NCBI GenBank assembly: GCA_038210135.1
Contig: JBBQWZ010000039.1
Location: forward strand, 5,031 to 69,030
Length of the DNA stretch: 64,000 nt
Source: JBBQWZ01 sp038210135
GTDB lineage: Bacteria > Acidobacteriota > Terriglobia > Bryobacterales > Bryobacteraceae
Direction: 5' to 3'
The stretch's first letter is position 1, and each line of letters starts with the position of its first letter. The translations under genes and the position numbers were made by a program. Positions 14,975-22,734 of the stretch are shown piece by piece. Under the pieces are notes generated by a model. It was not told where the DNA came from, did no database searches, and saw only the letters and a list, made by a program, of their open reading frames with translations.

Positions 14975-16825
14975 ATGGAACCCCCTCTAACCCTTCCACT
15001 CAAGGCCAGCGAGGCTGCTTCGCTTGCGGAATTGGTTTTTCGGCAGGCCGAAGGCAAGCCGCTAACGGATGAAATCCGGGGCCGACTGGCAGGGCGAATT
15101 CATGCCCTTGAGATTCAGACGTTTGTTGCGCTGGCGCCTTCGCTCGAGCAGGATCCGATCCATCCATCGACGTATTACATCGCGGTGGATACTCCGTCGG
15201 GGCATTGGCTATTGCGATTGGCGCATGCTTCGTCACCGTCGAGCGGATTGTTTCCGAACGCGATTTTGATAGGGCGGATGCGGCCGGGTGGCGAGCGGGA
15301 AATCGTGGTGAACGCGATTCCGTTTTCGTCGTACGACCACGATTCGATCCGCACGTTCGCGGAGAAGGTACAGCCGGCGTTTCTGCCGCGGCCGCAAGGG
15401 GCGCAACCGGCGATTGCGGCGGGCAACCGGCATCCGGAGATCAGCCTGCCGGCGATGTTCCAGGCGTTCCGCACGATCTTGAAGACGCGCAGCATGAATC
15501 TTGCCTCGACGGTGCAGTTGTCGGCGACGCGCGAAATGACGGTAGCGTCGGCGATCGCGGCGCGCGATGGCGAGAATCCGACGGCGGCTGGCCATACGCG
15601 GGTGTCGATCGATCATCTTTACTACGCCGGCCTGTGGGCTGCGATCCGCGCGGGATGGCGCGAGGGCTACAACGCCGAAGCGGATCATTTTATTGTTACC
15701 GGCGACACGCCGGAGCAAGTGGCGAAGTCGGTTGCGATGGTGAAGGAAGCCATCGAAGCGGCGGGCGGGTATACGAAGTTCACGACGGATACGTCGCGGA
15801 TGTTCGACCTGCGGGCGGACGAGCGGCATCCGAAGCCGTATTCCGATGCGGAAGTGGACGCGAAGTTCGGCGAGATTCTTACGGCGGAAGAGCAGTCGTG
15901 GATCCTCGCAGAATTCGCTGGCGGGGCGGGCGTAGAGTTGGGATTGAGCGTCACGGCGGTGAAGCGGCTGGCGGTGAAGTTCGGACAGAGCCTGAAGCTG
16001 AATGAGGAGTTGTACGACTATATTTTGCTGGTGAAGCAGGGTCGCGATTCGTGGAAGCATTTCGACTTCGAGCCTTCAATTGACGAAGCGGAGACGCTGA
16101 CGACGCCGGGGGAATTGTTCTTTTACATGCACTGGCTGAAGAGCCGGGGGCGTCCGGCGACGTTGGTTCCGCCGAATCTCGGATTCAAGAAGCGGCAGGC
16201 GTATCCGGAGACGACGGAGCAGTTGGAGAAGTACGTTCATCACAAGATGTGGCCCGAGTTGGCCCCGCGAGTGGCGAAGGATTTCGATGGCAAGCCGCTT
16301 GAAGAATTGGGTGCGCGAGTGAGCGCGCTGGCGGAGATTGCGCGCAAGTTCAATGGCACGCTGAGCATCCATTCGGGCAGCGGCAAGCAGGCGGCGGTGC
16401 TGCAGCATATCGGCAAATCCACGCGCGGGCGTTTGAATTACAAAATCTCGGGCGAACTGCAGCTGCAATTGTTCGACGTGCTCTCCGAGCAGCCGGCGGA
16501 TTCGAAATGGCGGCAGCTGTTCGATCGCATGGTGGAACGGTGCAACGCGTTCGCGGCGAAGAATGCGTTCGGCGAGGAAAGCGAGCTCGCAGGTCAGGAT
16601 GCGCGGCGGTATTTGGGCGATGCGGATGCCGGCCGTGTGGACGGGAATTTGTTCCTGGTGTTCTGGCTCGGGAATGTAGTGGGGTCGCGTGATACGGCTT
16701 CGCCGGATGGCGATACGCGGTTCTTCAAAGAGAAGCTGGATGAGCTGCCGGGGGATCTGCTGGCTGAGGTCCGGGCGCGGAATTCGCGGTACGTACAGTG
16801 GCTGGCTTCGAATTTGTTCAGTTAG
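14975..16825 (+). CDS. UxaE-like (tagaturonate epimerase family) protein
   Basis: A 616-residue cytoplasmic protein, longer than the ~480 residues I recall for the Thermotoga hexuronate epimerase UxaE. The shared pattern is in the C-terminal two thirds: REGYNAEADHFIV, KFTTDTSRMF, DFEPSIDEAETLTTPGELFF and LAEIARKFNGTLSIHSGSGKQ. These match in order the barrel and SxHSGSxK motifs of that family. One family Asp (HSGSDK) is Gly here, so substrate or activity may differ. The N-terminal 170 residues are unassigned. It starts 1 bp after galU, so it is probably translationally coupled. Assignment rests on remembered motifs. Confidence 0.6.
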   Translation: MEPPLTLPLKASEAASLAELVFRQAEGKPLTDEIRGRLAGRIHALEIQTFVALAPSLEQDPIHPSTYYIAVDTPSGHWLLRLAHASSPSSGLFPNAILIGRMRPGGEREIVVNAIPFSSYDHDSIRTFAEKVQPAFLPRPQGAQPAIAAGNRHPEISLPAMFQAFRTILKTRSMNLASTVQLSATREMTVASAIAARDGENPTAAGHTRVSIDHLYYAGLWAAIRAGWREGYNAEADHFIVTGDTPEQVAKSVAMVKEAIEAAGGYTKFTTDTSRMFDLRADERHPKPYSDAEVDAKFGEILTAEEQSWILAEFAGGAGVELGLSVTAVKRLAVKFGQSLKLNEELYDYILLVKQGRDSWKHFDFEPSIDEAETLTTPGELFFYMHWLKSRGRPATLVPPNLGFKKRQAYPETTEQLEKYVHHKMWPELAPRVAKDFDGKPLEELGARVSALAEIARKFNGTLSIHSGSGKQAAVLQHIGKSTRGRLNYKISGELQLQLFDVLSEQPADSKWRQLFDRMVERCNAFAAKNAFGEESELAGQDARRYLGDADAGRVDGNLFLVFWLGNVVGSRDTASPDGDTRFFKEKLDELPGDLLAEVRARNSRYVQWLASNLFS

Positions 16826-16833
16826 CGATCTGG

Positions 16834-16839
16834 TAGCCT
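16834..16839 (+). promoter_or_regulatory. Candidate internal -10 box before the acyltransferase gene
   Basis: TAGCCT ends exactly 6 nt before GTG 16846; the same TAGCCT precedes the thiolase. No clear -35. Confidence 0.3.
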
Positions 16840-16845
16840 GATGCG

Positions 16846-17961
16846 GTGGCAGACAGCCCCGCCTCCCGCCTGGTTTCGCTCGACGTGTTTCGCGGCGTGA
16901 CGATTGCGTCGATGATCCTGGTGAATAATTCAGGCTCCGACGTGACGTACATTCCGCTTGAACATGCGGACTGGCACGGCTGGACGTTCACGGACACGGT
17001 GTTCCCTTTTTTCCTGTGGATCACGGGCGTGGCGATGACGCTCTCGTTTGCGAGGCGCATGGAAGCGGGGGCGGATCGCGGGAAACTGCTGCTGCATTCG
17101 ATCCGGCGGGCGGCCATCATTTTCGGAATCGGATTGCTGCTGGCGGGGTTTCCGTATTTCCAACTGGATCGCATCCGCATTCCGGGCGTGCTGCAGAGGA
17201 TCGCGGTTTGCTATCTGATCGCGGCGGTGATTTTTCTGTACACCAAGTGGCGCGCGCAGATCGCTCTCACGGTGTTCTTTCTGGTGGCGTATTGGCTGCT
17301 GATGTTTTATTGGCCGGTGCCGGGATTTGGGCCGGGGAACTTTACGCTCGAGGGAAATTTCGAGCATTACGTGGATGGATTGTTTCTGACGGGACATATG
17401 TATTCGCGGACGAAGACCTGGGATCCAGAGGGCATTGTGAGTACACTGCCGGCGATTTCGACGGCGCTGTTCGGAGTGCTGACGGGATACCTGCTGCGGA
17501 TCCGGCGTGAGCCGGCGGAGCGATCCACATGGATGTTCGTGTTGGGGAATATTTTGATTTTGGTTGGGTTGGTGTTGAGCACCTGGATGCCGATCAACAA
17601 GAAGTTGTGGACGTCGTCGTATTCGGTTTTGATGGCGGGATTGGCGGCGGTGTCGTTTGCGATTTGTTATTGGCTGCTGGATGGGCAGACGTGGAATGAG
17701 CGGTGGCGCAAGCTGGCGCGTCCTTTTGAGATTTATGGGAAGAATGCGATTGCGGTGTATGTGCTGTCGGGGTTGATCGCGAAGATGCTGTACCTGATCA
17801 AGCCGGGTGGCGTTCCGTTGCAGAAGATCATTTTCGAGAATGTGTTTGCGCCGTTGACGAGCGAGATTAATGCGTCGTTGCTGTATGCGATCGCGAATGT
17901 GCTGGTTTGTTATGCGGCGGCCTGGTATATGAATCGGCGGGGCTGGTTTGTGAAGTTTTAG
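16846..17961 (+). CDS. Heparan-alpha-glucosaminide N-acetyltransferase-like membrane acyltransferase
   Basis: A 371-residue membrane protein with about ten hydrophobic segments. The N-terminus (RLVSLDVFRGVTIASMILVN) followed by WHGWTFTDTVFPFFLWITG is the signature of the DUF5009/HGSNAT-like family, which moves acetyl groups from cytoplasmic acetyl-CoA to extracytoplasmic sugars. The family's conserved His-Asp-type residues near HADWHGW are present. It would decorate envelope glycans, which fits its position behind galU. GTG start; last gene of the trmJ-galU unit. Confidence 0.85.
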   Translation: MADSPASRLVSLDVFRGVTIASMILVNNSGSDVTYIPLEHADWHGWTFTDTVFPFFLWITGVAMTLSFARRMEAGADRGKLLLHSIRRAAIIFGIGLLLAGFPYFQLDRIRIPGVLQRIAVCYLIAAVIFLYTKWRAQIALTVFFLVAYWLLMFYWPVPGFGPGNFTLEGNFEHYVDGLFLTGHMYSRTKTWDPEGIVSTLPAISTALFGVLTGYLLRIRREPAERSTWMFVLGNILILVGLVLSTWMPINKKLWTSSYSVLMAGLAAVSFAICYWLLDGQTWNERWRKLARPFEIYGKNAIAVYVLSGLIAKMLYLIKPGGVPLQKIIFENVFAPLTSEINASLLYAIANVLVCYAAAWYMNRRGWFVKF

Positions 17962-18004
17962 GTTTGGGGCTGAGAGGCGCGCTCGCTTACGCGGCTGAGA
18001 AGGC

Positions 18005-18065
18005 GTCCGCTCCCTCACGGTCGCGGTTCGGTGCTGTGGTCCCGTCGCTTACGCTCCGGGTTCAA
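18005..18065 (+). repeat. Composite repeat R1 (18005-18036) + R2 (18039-18065)
   Basis: R1 is CCGCTCCC-TCAC-GGTCGCGG followed by ttcggtgctg; R2 is CCCGTCGC-TTAC-GCTCCGGG followed by ttcaa. It ends 2 bp before the stop of the convergent ADOP permease gene. Confidence 0.85.
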
Positions 18066-18067
18066 TC

Positions 18068-20509
18068 CTACTGGCGTAGGGCTTCGGCTGGATTTACTCT
18101 GGCGGCTCGGATGGCTGGGGCGAGGCCTGCTACCAGGGCGGTGATGCTTAGGACGATGGTCACGGTGGCTAGCGTGACCGGGTCGGTGGGGGCTACTCCG
18201 AAGAGCAGGCTGCGGAGGACGGAGCCTAGGGCGATGGAGCCGATGACTCCGATGACGGCTCCGATGGCGGTTTGTTTTAGCGCGGCGCTTAAGGTCATGC
18301 GCATGACTTGGGCTGGGGTGGCTCCTAACGCCATGCGGACTCCGATTTCCTGGCGGCGTTGGTTCACGGTGTAGGCGTTGACGCCGTAGATTCCGAGGAT
18401 GGACAGGAACAGCGCGAGGCCGGCGAAGGCGCTCATGAGTTGGGTGCGGAATTTTGGCGCGGCGAAGAAATCGTTGAAGCGCTGCTCCATGGTGATGACG
18501 CGATCGATGGGCTGATCTTTGTCGAGCGCCTGGATTTCCTTACGTACGGCGGCGATGAGGGACTCGGGGTCGTTGCGGGTACGGAGGGCGACCATGGTGG
18601 TCGGGCTCCAGACATTTTGCGCGAACGGAGTATAGATGATGGGCTCGGTGGGGGCGGAGAGGTTGGAGGGCTTGACGTTGCCGATGACGCCGACGATCTC
18701 GGCGCGGACGGTGGGCTCAAAACCGCTTTTGCCCAGAATCATCCGGTTGATGCGCAGGAAGCGACCGGTGGCGCGTTCCTTGGCGAAGAAAGTTTTCGCG
18801 AAGGCCTCGTTGACGAGGACGACGGGCGGGGCGCTCGGGTCGTCGCGGATCTCAAAGCCGCGTCCGTCTTTGAGCGGCACATGCAAGGCGTCGAGGAATT
18901 CAGGGCCGATGGTGACGCACCAGGCGCCGGGGCGTTCGGCGAGTTCGCGGACGGGATCGGTGTCGAGTTCAAAGGGAATCGTGTGGGTCATGCGCTGGAG
19001 CGGAAGATGGCTGGCGGCGGCCACCGATTCGACGCCGGGCAGACTGCGCAGTTGTTCGATGCCGCGGCGATAGAAATCGAGGACGCGCTGGGGCTCGGGG
19101 TATTTGGAGACGGGCAGAAAGACGGAGAAGGTCAGGACTTTTTCAGGCCGGAAGCCGAGATCGACGCTGGTCATCTTATGGAGGCTTTCGAGCATCAGAG
19201 CAGAGCCGGCGAGCAGGATGGTGGCGAGAGCGACTTCGAAGATGACGAGGGCGGAGCGAAATTTCGCCAGCGCGGTGCCGGTGCTGGTGCCACGGGAGCC
19301 ATCGCGCAGAGCTTCCTGCGAATCGGTTTTTGAAGCTTCGATAGCGGGCGCCAGACCGAAGAGCAAACCGGTGAGCACCGAGACTCCGGCGGTGAACCAG
19401 AGGACGGCGTCGCTGATGCGGACGGCGGAAGTGGGCGGCAGAATGCCGGCGGGAAGAATTTGCGGAGCGAGGCTGACGAGCCAGCGGGCAAGAAGAAGTC
19501 CGAGCAAACCGCCGGCGACGGAGAGCAGGACGCTTTCGGTGAGCAGTTGTTGAGCGATACGCCAGCGGCTGGCTCCGACGGCGGTTCGCAGGGCAATTTC
19601 GCGACGGCGGACGGCGGCGCGGGCGAGCAGGAGATTCGCGACGTTGCCGCAGGCAATGAAGAGAACCAGGGCAACGGCTCCGGTGAGGATGAGCAGGGTG
19701 GTGCGGAGTTCAGAGCGGACCAGCCATTCGTCGAGGCGATCGACTTGCGCGGTCCAGCTTCGATTGGTGGGGGGAAACTGTTCGGCGAGACGGGAGGCGA
19801 TGGCGGCGGCTTCCTGGGTGGCGGCCGGAATTCCGACGCCTGTGCGGAGGCGTCCGATGGCGGTGATGTTATGGAAGTTGCGATTGGTTTTATCGAAGCG
19901 GGCAGGCACCCAGAGCGCGTGGCGGGAATTGATGAACTGGAAATCGGCGGGCATCACGCCGACGACGGCAAAGGATTGGTCGTTGAGCTGGATGAATTTT
20001 CCGAGGACGTTGGGATCGGCGGCAAAGCGGTCCTGCCAGGTGCGGTAACTGAGTATGACTACGCGCGAGTAGGACGCGGGGTTGTCGAGGCCATCCTCAT
20101 CGGGGAGGAACACGCGTCCGAGGGTAGGGGTGACGCCGAGGGTCGAGAAGAAATTGGAAGTGACGCCGCCGCCGGACAATTGTTCAGGGCGATCGCCGCC
20201 GGTGAGGACGAAACTTTGCGGAAGCCAGCCGGCCAATTGTTCGTAGGATTTCGACTGAGCGCGAAAGTCGACGAAATTGCCTCCGGCGACGAGAGATGTG
20301 GTTTGCTTGGGATCCTTTTCCCAGAGCAGGGCCAACTGGGAGGCTTCGCGGAAGTGAAAGGGATGGAGTAGGACGGCGTCGATGACGCTGAACATGGCGG
20401 TGTTCGCGCCGATTCCCAGAGCGAGGGTCAACAGGATGGGCAGGGTTACGCCGGGCGCTCGAAAGAACAGCCGGAGACCGTATCGAACGTCCTGGAAGAA
20501 ACCATCCAT
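18068..20509 (-). CDS. ADOP-family ABC permease (MacB/FtsX type)
   Basis: An 813-residue inner-membrane protein with the duplicated MacB_PCD-FtsX plan: N-terminal helix (FRAPGVTLPILLTLALGIGANTAMF), a large periplasmic domain, three helices (residues about 285-430), a second helix and periplasmic domain, and three C-terminal helices ending in RQEIGVRMALGATPAQVMRMT and AARVNPAEALR. These 'acidobacterial duplicated orphan permeases' usually lack an adjacent ATPase, as here. Substrate is unknown. I chose ATG 20509 (MDGFFQDVRYGLRLF) because this N-terminus is the family norm; the frame is open further upstream across the rimP leader. Confidence 0.92.
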   Translation of the reverse strand: MDGFFQDVRYGLRLFFRAPGVTLPILLTLALGIGANTAMFSVIDAVLLHPFHFREASQLALLWEKDPKQTTSLVAGGNFVDFRAQSKSYEQLAGWLPQSFVLTGGDRPEQLSGGGVTSNFFSTLGVTPTLGRVFLPDEDGLDNPASYSRVVILSYRTWQDRFAADPNVLGKFIQLNDQSFAVVGVMPADFQFINSRHALWVPARFDKTNRNFHNITAIGRLRTGVGIPAATQEAAAIASRLAEQFPPTNRSWTAQVDRLDEWLVRSELRTTLLILTGAVALVLFIACGNVANLLLARAAVRRREIALRTAVGASRWRIAQQLLTESVLLSVAGGLLGLLLARWLVSLAPQILPAGILPPTSAVRISDAVLWFTAGVSVLTGLLFGLAPAIEASKTDSQEALRDGSRGTSTGTALAKFRSALVIFEVALATILLAGSALMLESLHKMTSVDLGFRPEKVLTFSVFLPVSKYPEPQRVLDFYRRGIEQLRSLPGVESVAAASHLPLQRMTHTIPFELDTDPVRELAERPGAWCVTIGPEFLDALHVPLKDGRGFEIRDDPSAPPVVLVNEAFAKTFFAKERATGRFLRINRMILGKSGFEPTVRAEIVGVIGNVKPSNLSAPTEPIIYTPFAQNVWSPTTMVALRTRNDPESLIAAVRKEIQALDKDQPIDRVITMEQRFNDFFAAPKFRTQLMSAFAGLALFLSILGIYGVNAYTVNQRRQEIGVRMALGATPAQVMRMTLSAALKQTAIGAVIGVIGSIALGSVLRSLLFGVAPTDPVTLATVTIVLSITALVAGLAPAIRAARVNPAEALRQ

Positions 20510-20581
20510 GCAAGTCGAACGCGCAAGGCGAACGCTTATGATAGCGAACGGCTCGGCCTGCCAGCCGCTTGCCTGATCCGG

Positions 20582-20587
20582 TATACT
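20582..20587 (+). promoter_or_regulatory. Candidate -10 box for rimP-nusA-infB
   Basis: TATACT lies 80 bp before rimP. The -35 is weak (CTGCCA at 18-bp spacing). It places the attenuator hairpin at about +15 of the transcript. Confidence 0.35.
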
Positions 20588-20607
20588 GAAGTGGTCGAAC
20601 TTAACGG

Positions 20608-20629
20608 GTGGGCGAAAGCCCACTTTTTT
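20608..20629 (+). promoter_or_regulatory. Attenuator-like hairpin in the rimP-nusA leader
   Basis: GTGGGC-GAAA-GCCCAC followed by six T: a 6-bp stem with a GNRA loop and U tract, in the leader rather than at a gene end. Similar hairpins precede rimP in many Gram-negative bacteria. Since NusA acts on intrinsic terminators and is autoregulated in E. coli, this is a plausible NusA feedback site. Confidence 0.6.
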
Positions 20630-20666
20630 ATTGGGTACGGCGAAGTTTCTTACGAAGAAGTAAATA

Positions 20667-21143
20667 ATGGCAGCCGGAAATCGGGAATCGATCGTAATCC
20701 GCATCAACGAACTGGCCGAGCGCGTGGCGACCGCGGCTGGTCTCGAGCTAGTCGAAGCGACCATGCTCGGCGGCGGCGGAGCGCGGCTGGTGCGCGTCTT
20801 TATCGATAAGCCGGACGGCGTATCTCATGGAGACTGCGAAACGGTATCGCACGAACTGGGCGCGTTGCTCGATTCCGAGGACGTGATTCCGGGCGGGGCC
20901 TATCAGTTGGAAGTGAGTTCTCCCGGCGTGGAGCGACCACTGCGGCGACCAGCGGAATACGAACGCTTTCTGGGCAAGAATGCGCGTATCGTTTTGCGGG
21001 AACCGGTGGAGAACCAGCGCCGATGGGAAGGAAAGCTCGCCGCGATTTCGGGCAGCGTCGTTACGCTCGAACCGGCCGCCGGTAGAACCATTCAGTTCAC
21101 CCTCGAACAGGTCGAAAAGGCCAACTTAAAGTTCGAGTGGTAA
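20667..21143 (+). CDS. rimP: Ribosome maturation factor RimP
   Basis: A 158-residue protein needed for 30S subunit assembly. It has the N-terminal alpha-beta domain (ARLVRVFIDKPDGVSHGDCE, followed by VSHELGALLD) and the C-terminal Sm-like barrel after YQLEVSSPGVERPLRRP. It is the first gene of rimP-nusA-infB, a standard order, and its stop overlaps the nusA start by 7 bp. The leader carries a terminator-like hairpin. Confidence 0.93.
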   Translation: MAAGNRESIVIRINELAERVATAAGLELVEATMLGGGGARLVRVFIDKPDGVSHGDCETVSHELGALLDSEDVIPGGAYQLEVSSPGVERPLRRPAEYERFLGKNARIVLREPVENQRRWEGKLAAISGSVVTLEPAAGRTIQFTLEQVEKANLKFEW

Positions 21144-22639
21144 CTCCGAAAGTGAAAAAAACATTGAAGCGAACCGAAGCGCCCGTTTTGGGATCCATTT
21201 ATCAGTCGATCGAAATCCTGAGCAAAGAAAAGGGTATCGACGCGAATATCGTACTCGATGCGGTGAAAGATGCGATGGTTGTCGCGGCGCGCAAGCACTT
21301 CAAGACGACCGAGGACCTGGAAGCCGATTTCGATCATGCATCGGGCGCGTTCCACATTTACGGCGTCCGGCAGGTAGTGGAAGCGGTGACCGATCCGATT
21401 CGGGAAATCGGTCTCGACGAAGCGCGGGTGGTGGATCCGAACGTCGAAATCGGCGGTGTGATTCGCGATCTGAAGCCGACGACGGATTTGGGCCGCATCT
21501 CGGCCCAGACGGCGAAGCAGGTAATTCTCCAGAAGGTGCGCGAGGCGGAGCGGGAAACGATTCACTCCGAGTATTCGGGCCGGGTGGGCGAGCTGGTGAA
21601 TTGCGTGATCAAGCGCCTGGAAGGCCAGGATTTGGTGGTGGACCTGGGCAAGACGGAAGCGCGGCTGCCGAAGAAAGAGCAATCGCGGCTGGAGAATTTC
21701 AGCGTGAGCGACCGGGTTCGGTGCGTGATCAAGAGCGTCGAGAAGACCGGGAAGAACGCGGGTGTGATGGTTTCGCGGGCGGCACCGGATCTGGTGATGC
21801 GCTTGTTCGAGCAGGAAGTTCCGGAGATCTACGACAACACGGTGAGCATCCGCGGCTGTTCGCGCGAAGCGGGCGAGCGGACGAAGATCGCGGTATCGAG
21901 CCGTGATCGCGATGTCGATTCGGTAGGCGCGTGCGTTGGCATGAAGGGCATGCGCGTGCAGTCGATTATCCGCGAGTTGCGGGGCGAGAAGATCGACATC
22001 ATTGAATATTCGGACGATCCGGTGGTGTTCGCGACGCATGCGCTGAGTCCGGCGAAGATCGCGCGCGTAGCGGTGATCAACGGCGCGGATAAGCACATGG
22101 AAGTGATTGTCGACGACACGCAACTCTCGCTGGCAATCGGCAAAAAGGGTCAGAACGTCCGCCTGGCGGCCAAGTTGCTTGGTTGGAAGATCGACATCAA
22201 GAGCGAAGAAGAGAAGCGGCAGGAAGTGGAATCGCAGATGGCGGCGCTGGTGGTTCCGGGCGCGCCGGTGTCGGTGTTGGCGGACCACGGCTTGACCGAA
22301 GGAATCATGGAAAGCCTGGTGGCGGCCGGCATTACGACGGTCGAGATGCTGGGGTCGATGACGCCGGAACAGTTGGAAGAGGTTCCGGGAATTTTGCCGG
22401 AGTCGGTGGAACAGATCGAAATCGCGGTGAACGGGTACTACGGGCAATTCGAGACGGAGCAGGCGGTAGCGGCTGAGCCGGAGGTGGTTGAGCCGGTGGT
22501 GGAAGCCGCCGTCGAGCCGGTCGAAGTGGCAGCGGAAGCAGTCGAAGCGGAAGCTGCTCCGGCGAGCAAACACGTGGAGAGCGTCTCCGCGGAAAAGCCC
22601 GCCGAAACTGAATCTGATACCATAAAGGGCGCGGAATAA
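21137..22639 (+). CDS. nusA: Transcription termination/antitermination factor NusA
   Basis: A 500-residue RNA-polymerase-associated factor. In order: the N-terminal polymerase-binding domain (YQSIEILSKEKGIDANIVLDAVKDAM), S1 (about 145-215, GRVGELVNCVIKRLEGQDLV), KH1 and KH2 (KIAVSSRDRDVDSVGACVGM; DTQLSLAIGKKGQNVRLAAK), a helix-hairpin-helix repeat (GLTEGIMESLVAAGITTVE), and an acidic Glu/Ala/Val tail of about 60 residues. GTG 21137 overlaps the rimP stop; GTG 21152 is a possible shorter start. Only one helix-hairpin-helix repeat is clear, against two in E. coli. Confidence 0.94.
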   Translation: MVTPKVKKTLKRTEAPVLGSIYQSIEILSKEKGIDANIVLDAVKDAMVVAARKHFKTTEDLEADFDHASGAFHIYGVRQVVEAVTDPIREIGLDEARVVDPNVEIGGVIRDLKPTTDLGRISAQTAKQVILQKVREAERETIHSEYSGRVGELVNCVIKRLEGQDLVVDLGKTEARLPKKEQSRLENFSVSDRVRCVIKSVEKTGKNAGVMVSRAAPDLVMRLFEQEVPEIYDNTVSIRGCSREAGERTKIAVSSRDRDVDSVGACVGMKGMRVQSIIRELRGEKIDIIEYSDDPVVFATHALSPAKIARVAVINGADKHMEVIVDDTQLSLAIGKKGQNVRLAAKLLGWKIDIKSEEEKRQEVESQMAALVVPGAPVSVLADHGLTEGIMESLVAAGITTVEMLGSMTPEQLEEVPGILPESVEQIEIAVNGYYGQFETEQAVAAEPEVVEPVVEAAVEPVEVAAEAVEAEAAPASKHVESVSAEKPAETESDTIKGAE

Positions 22640-22734
22640 GCGTTTTTCTGGACGATTAAGAAGTTAAGTAGAATCAGGCATCTGACGGGAGAAGTGACGC
22701 CGTAGCCTCGCCTAAAGCGAGCCGGCCCGTAACT

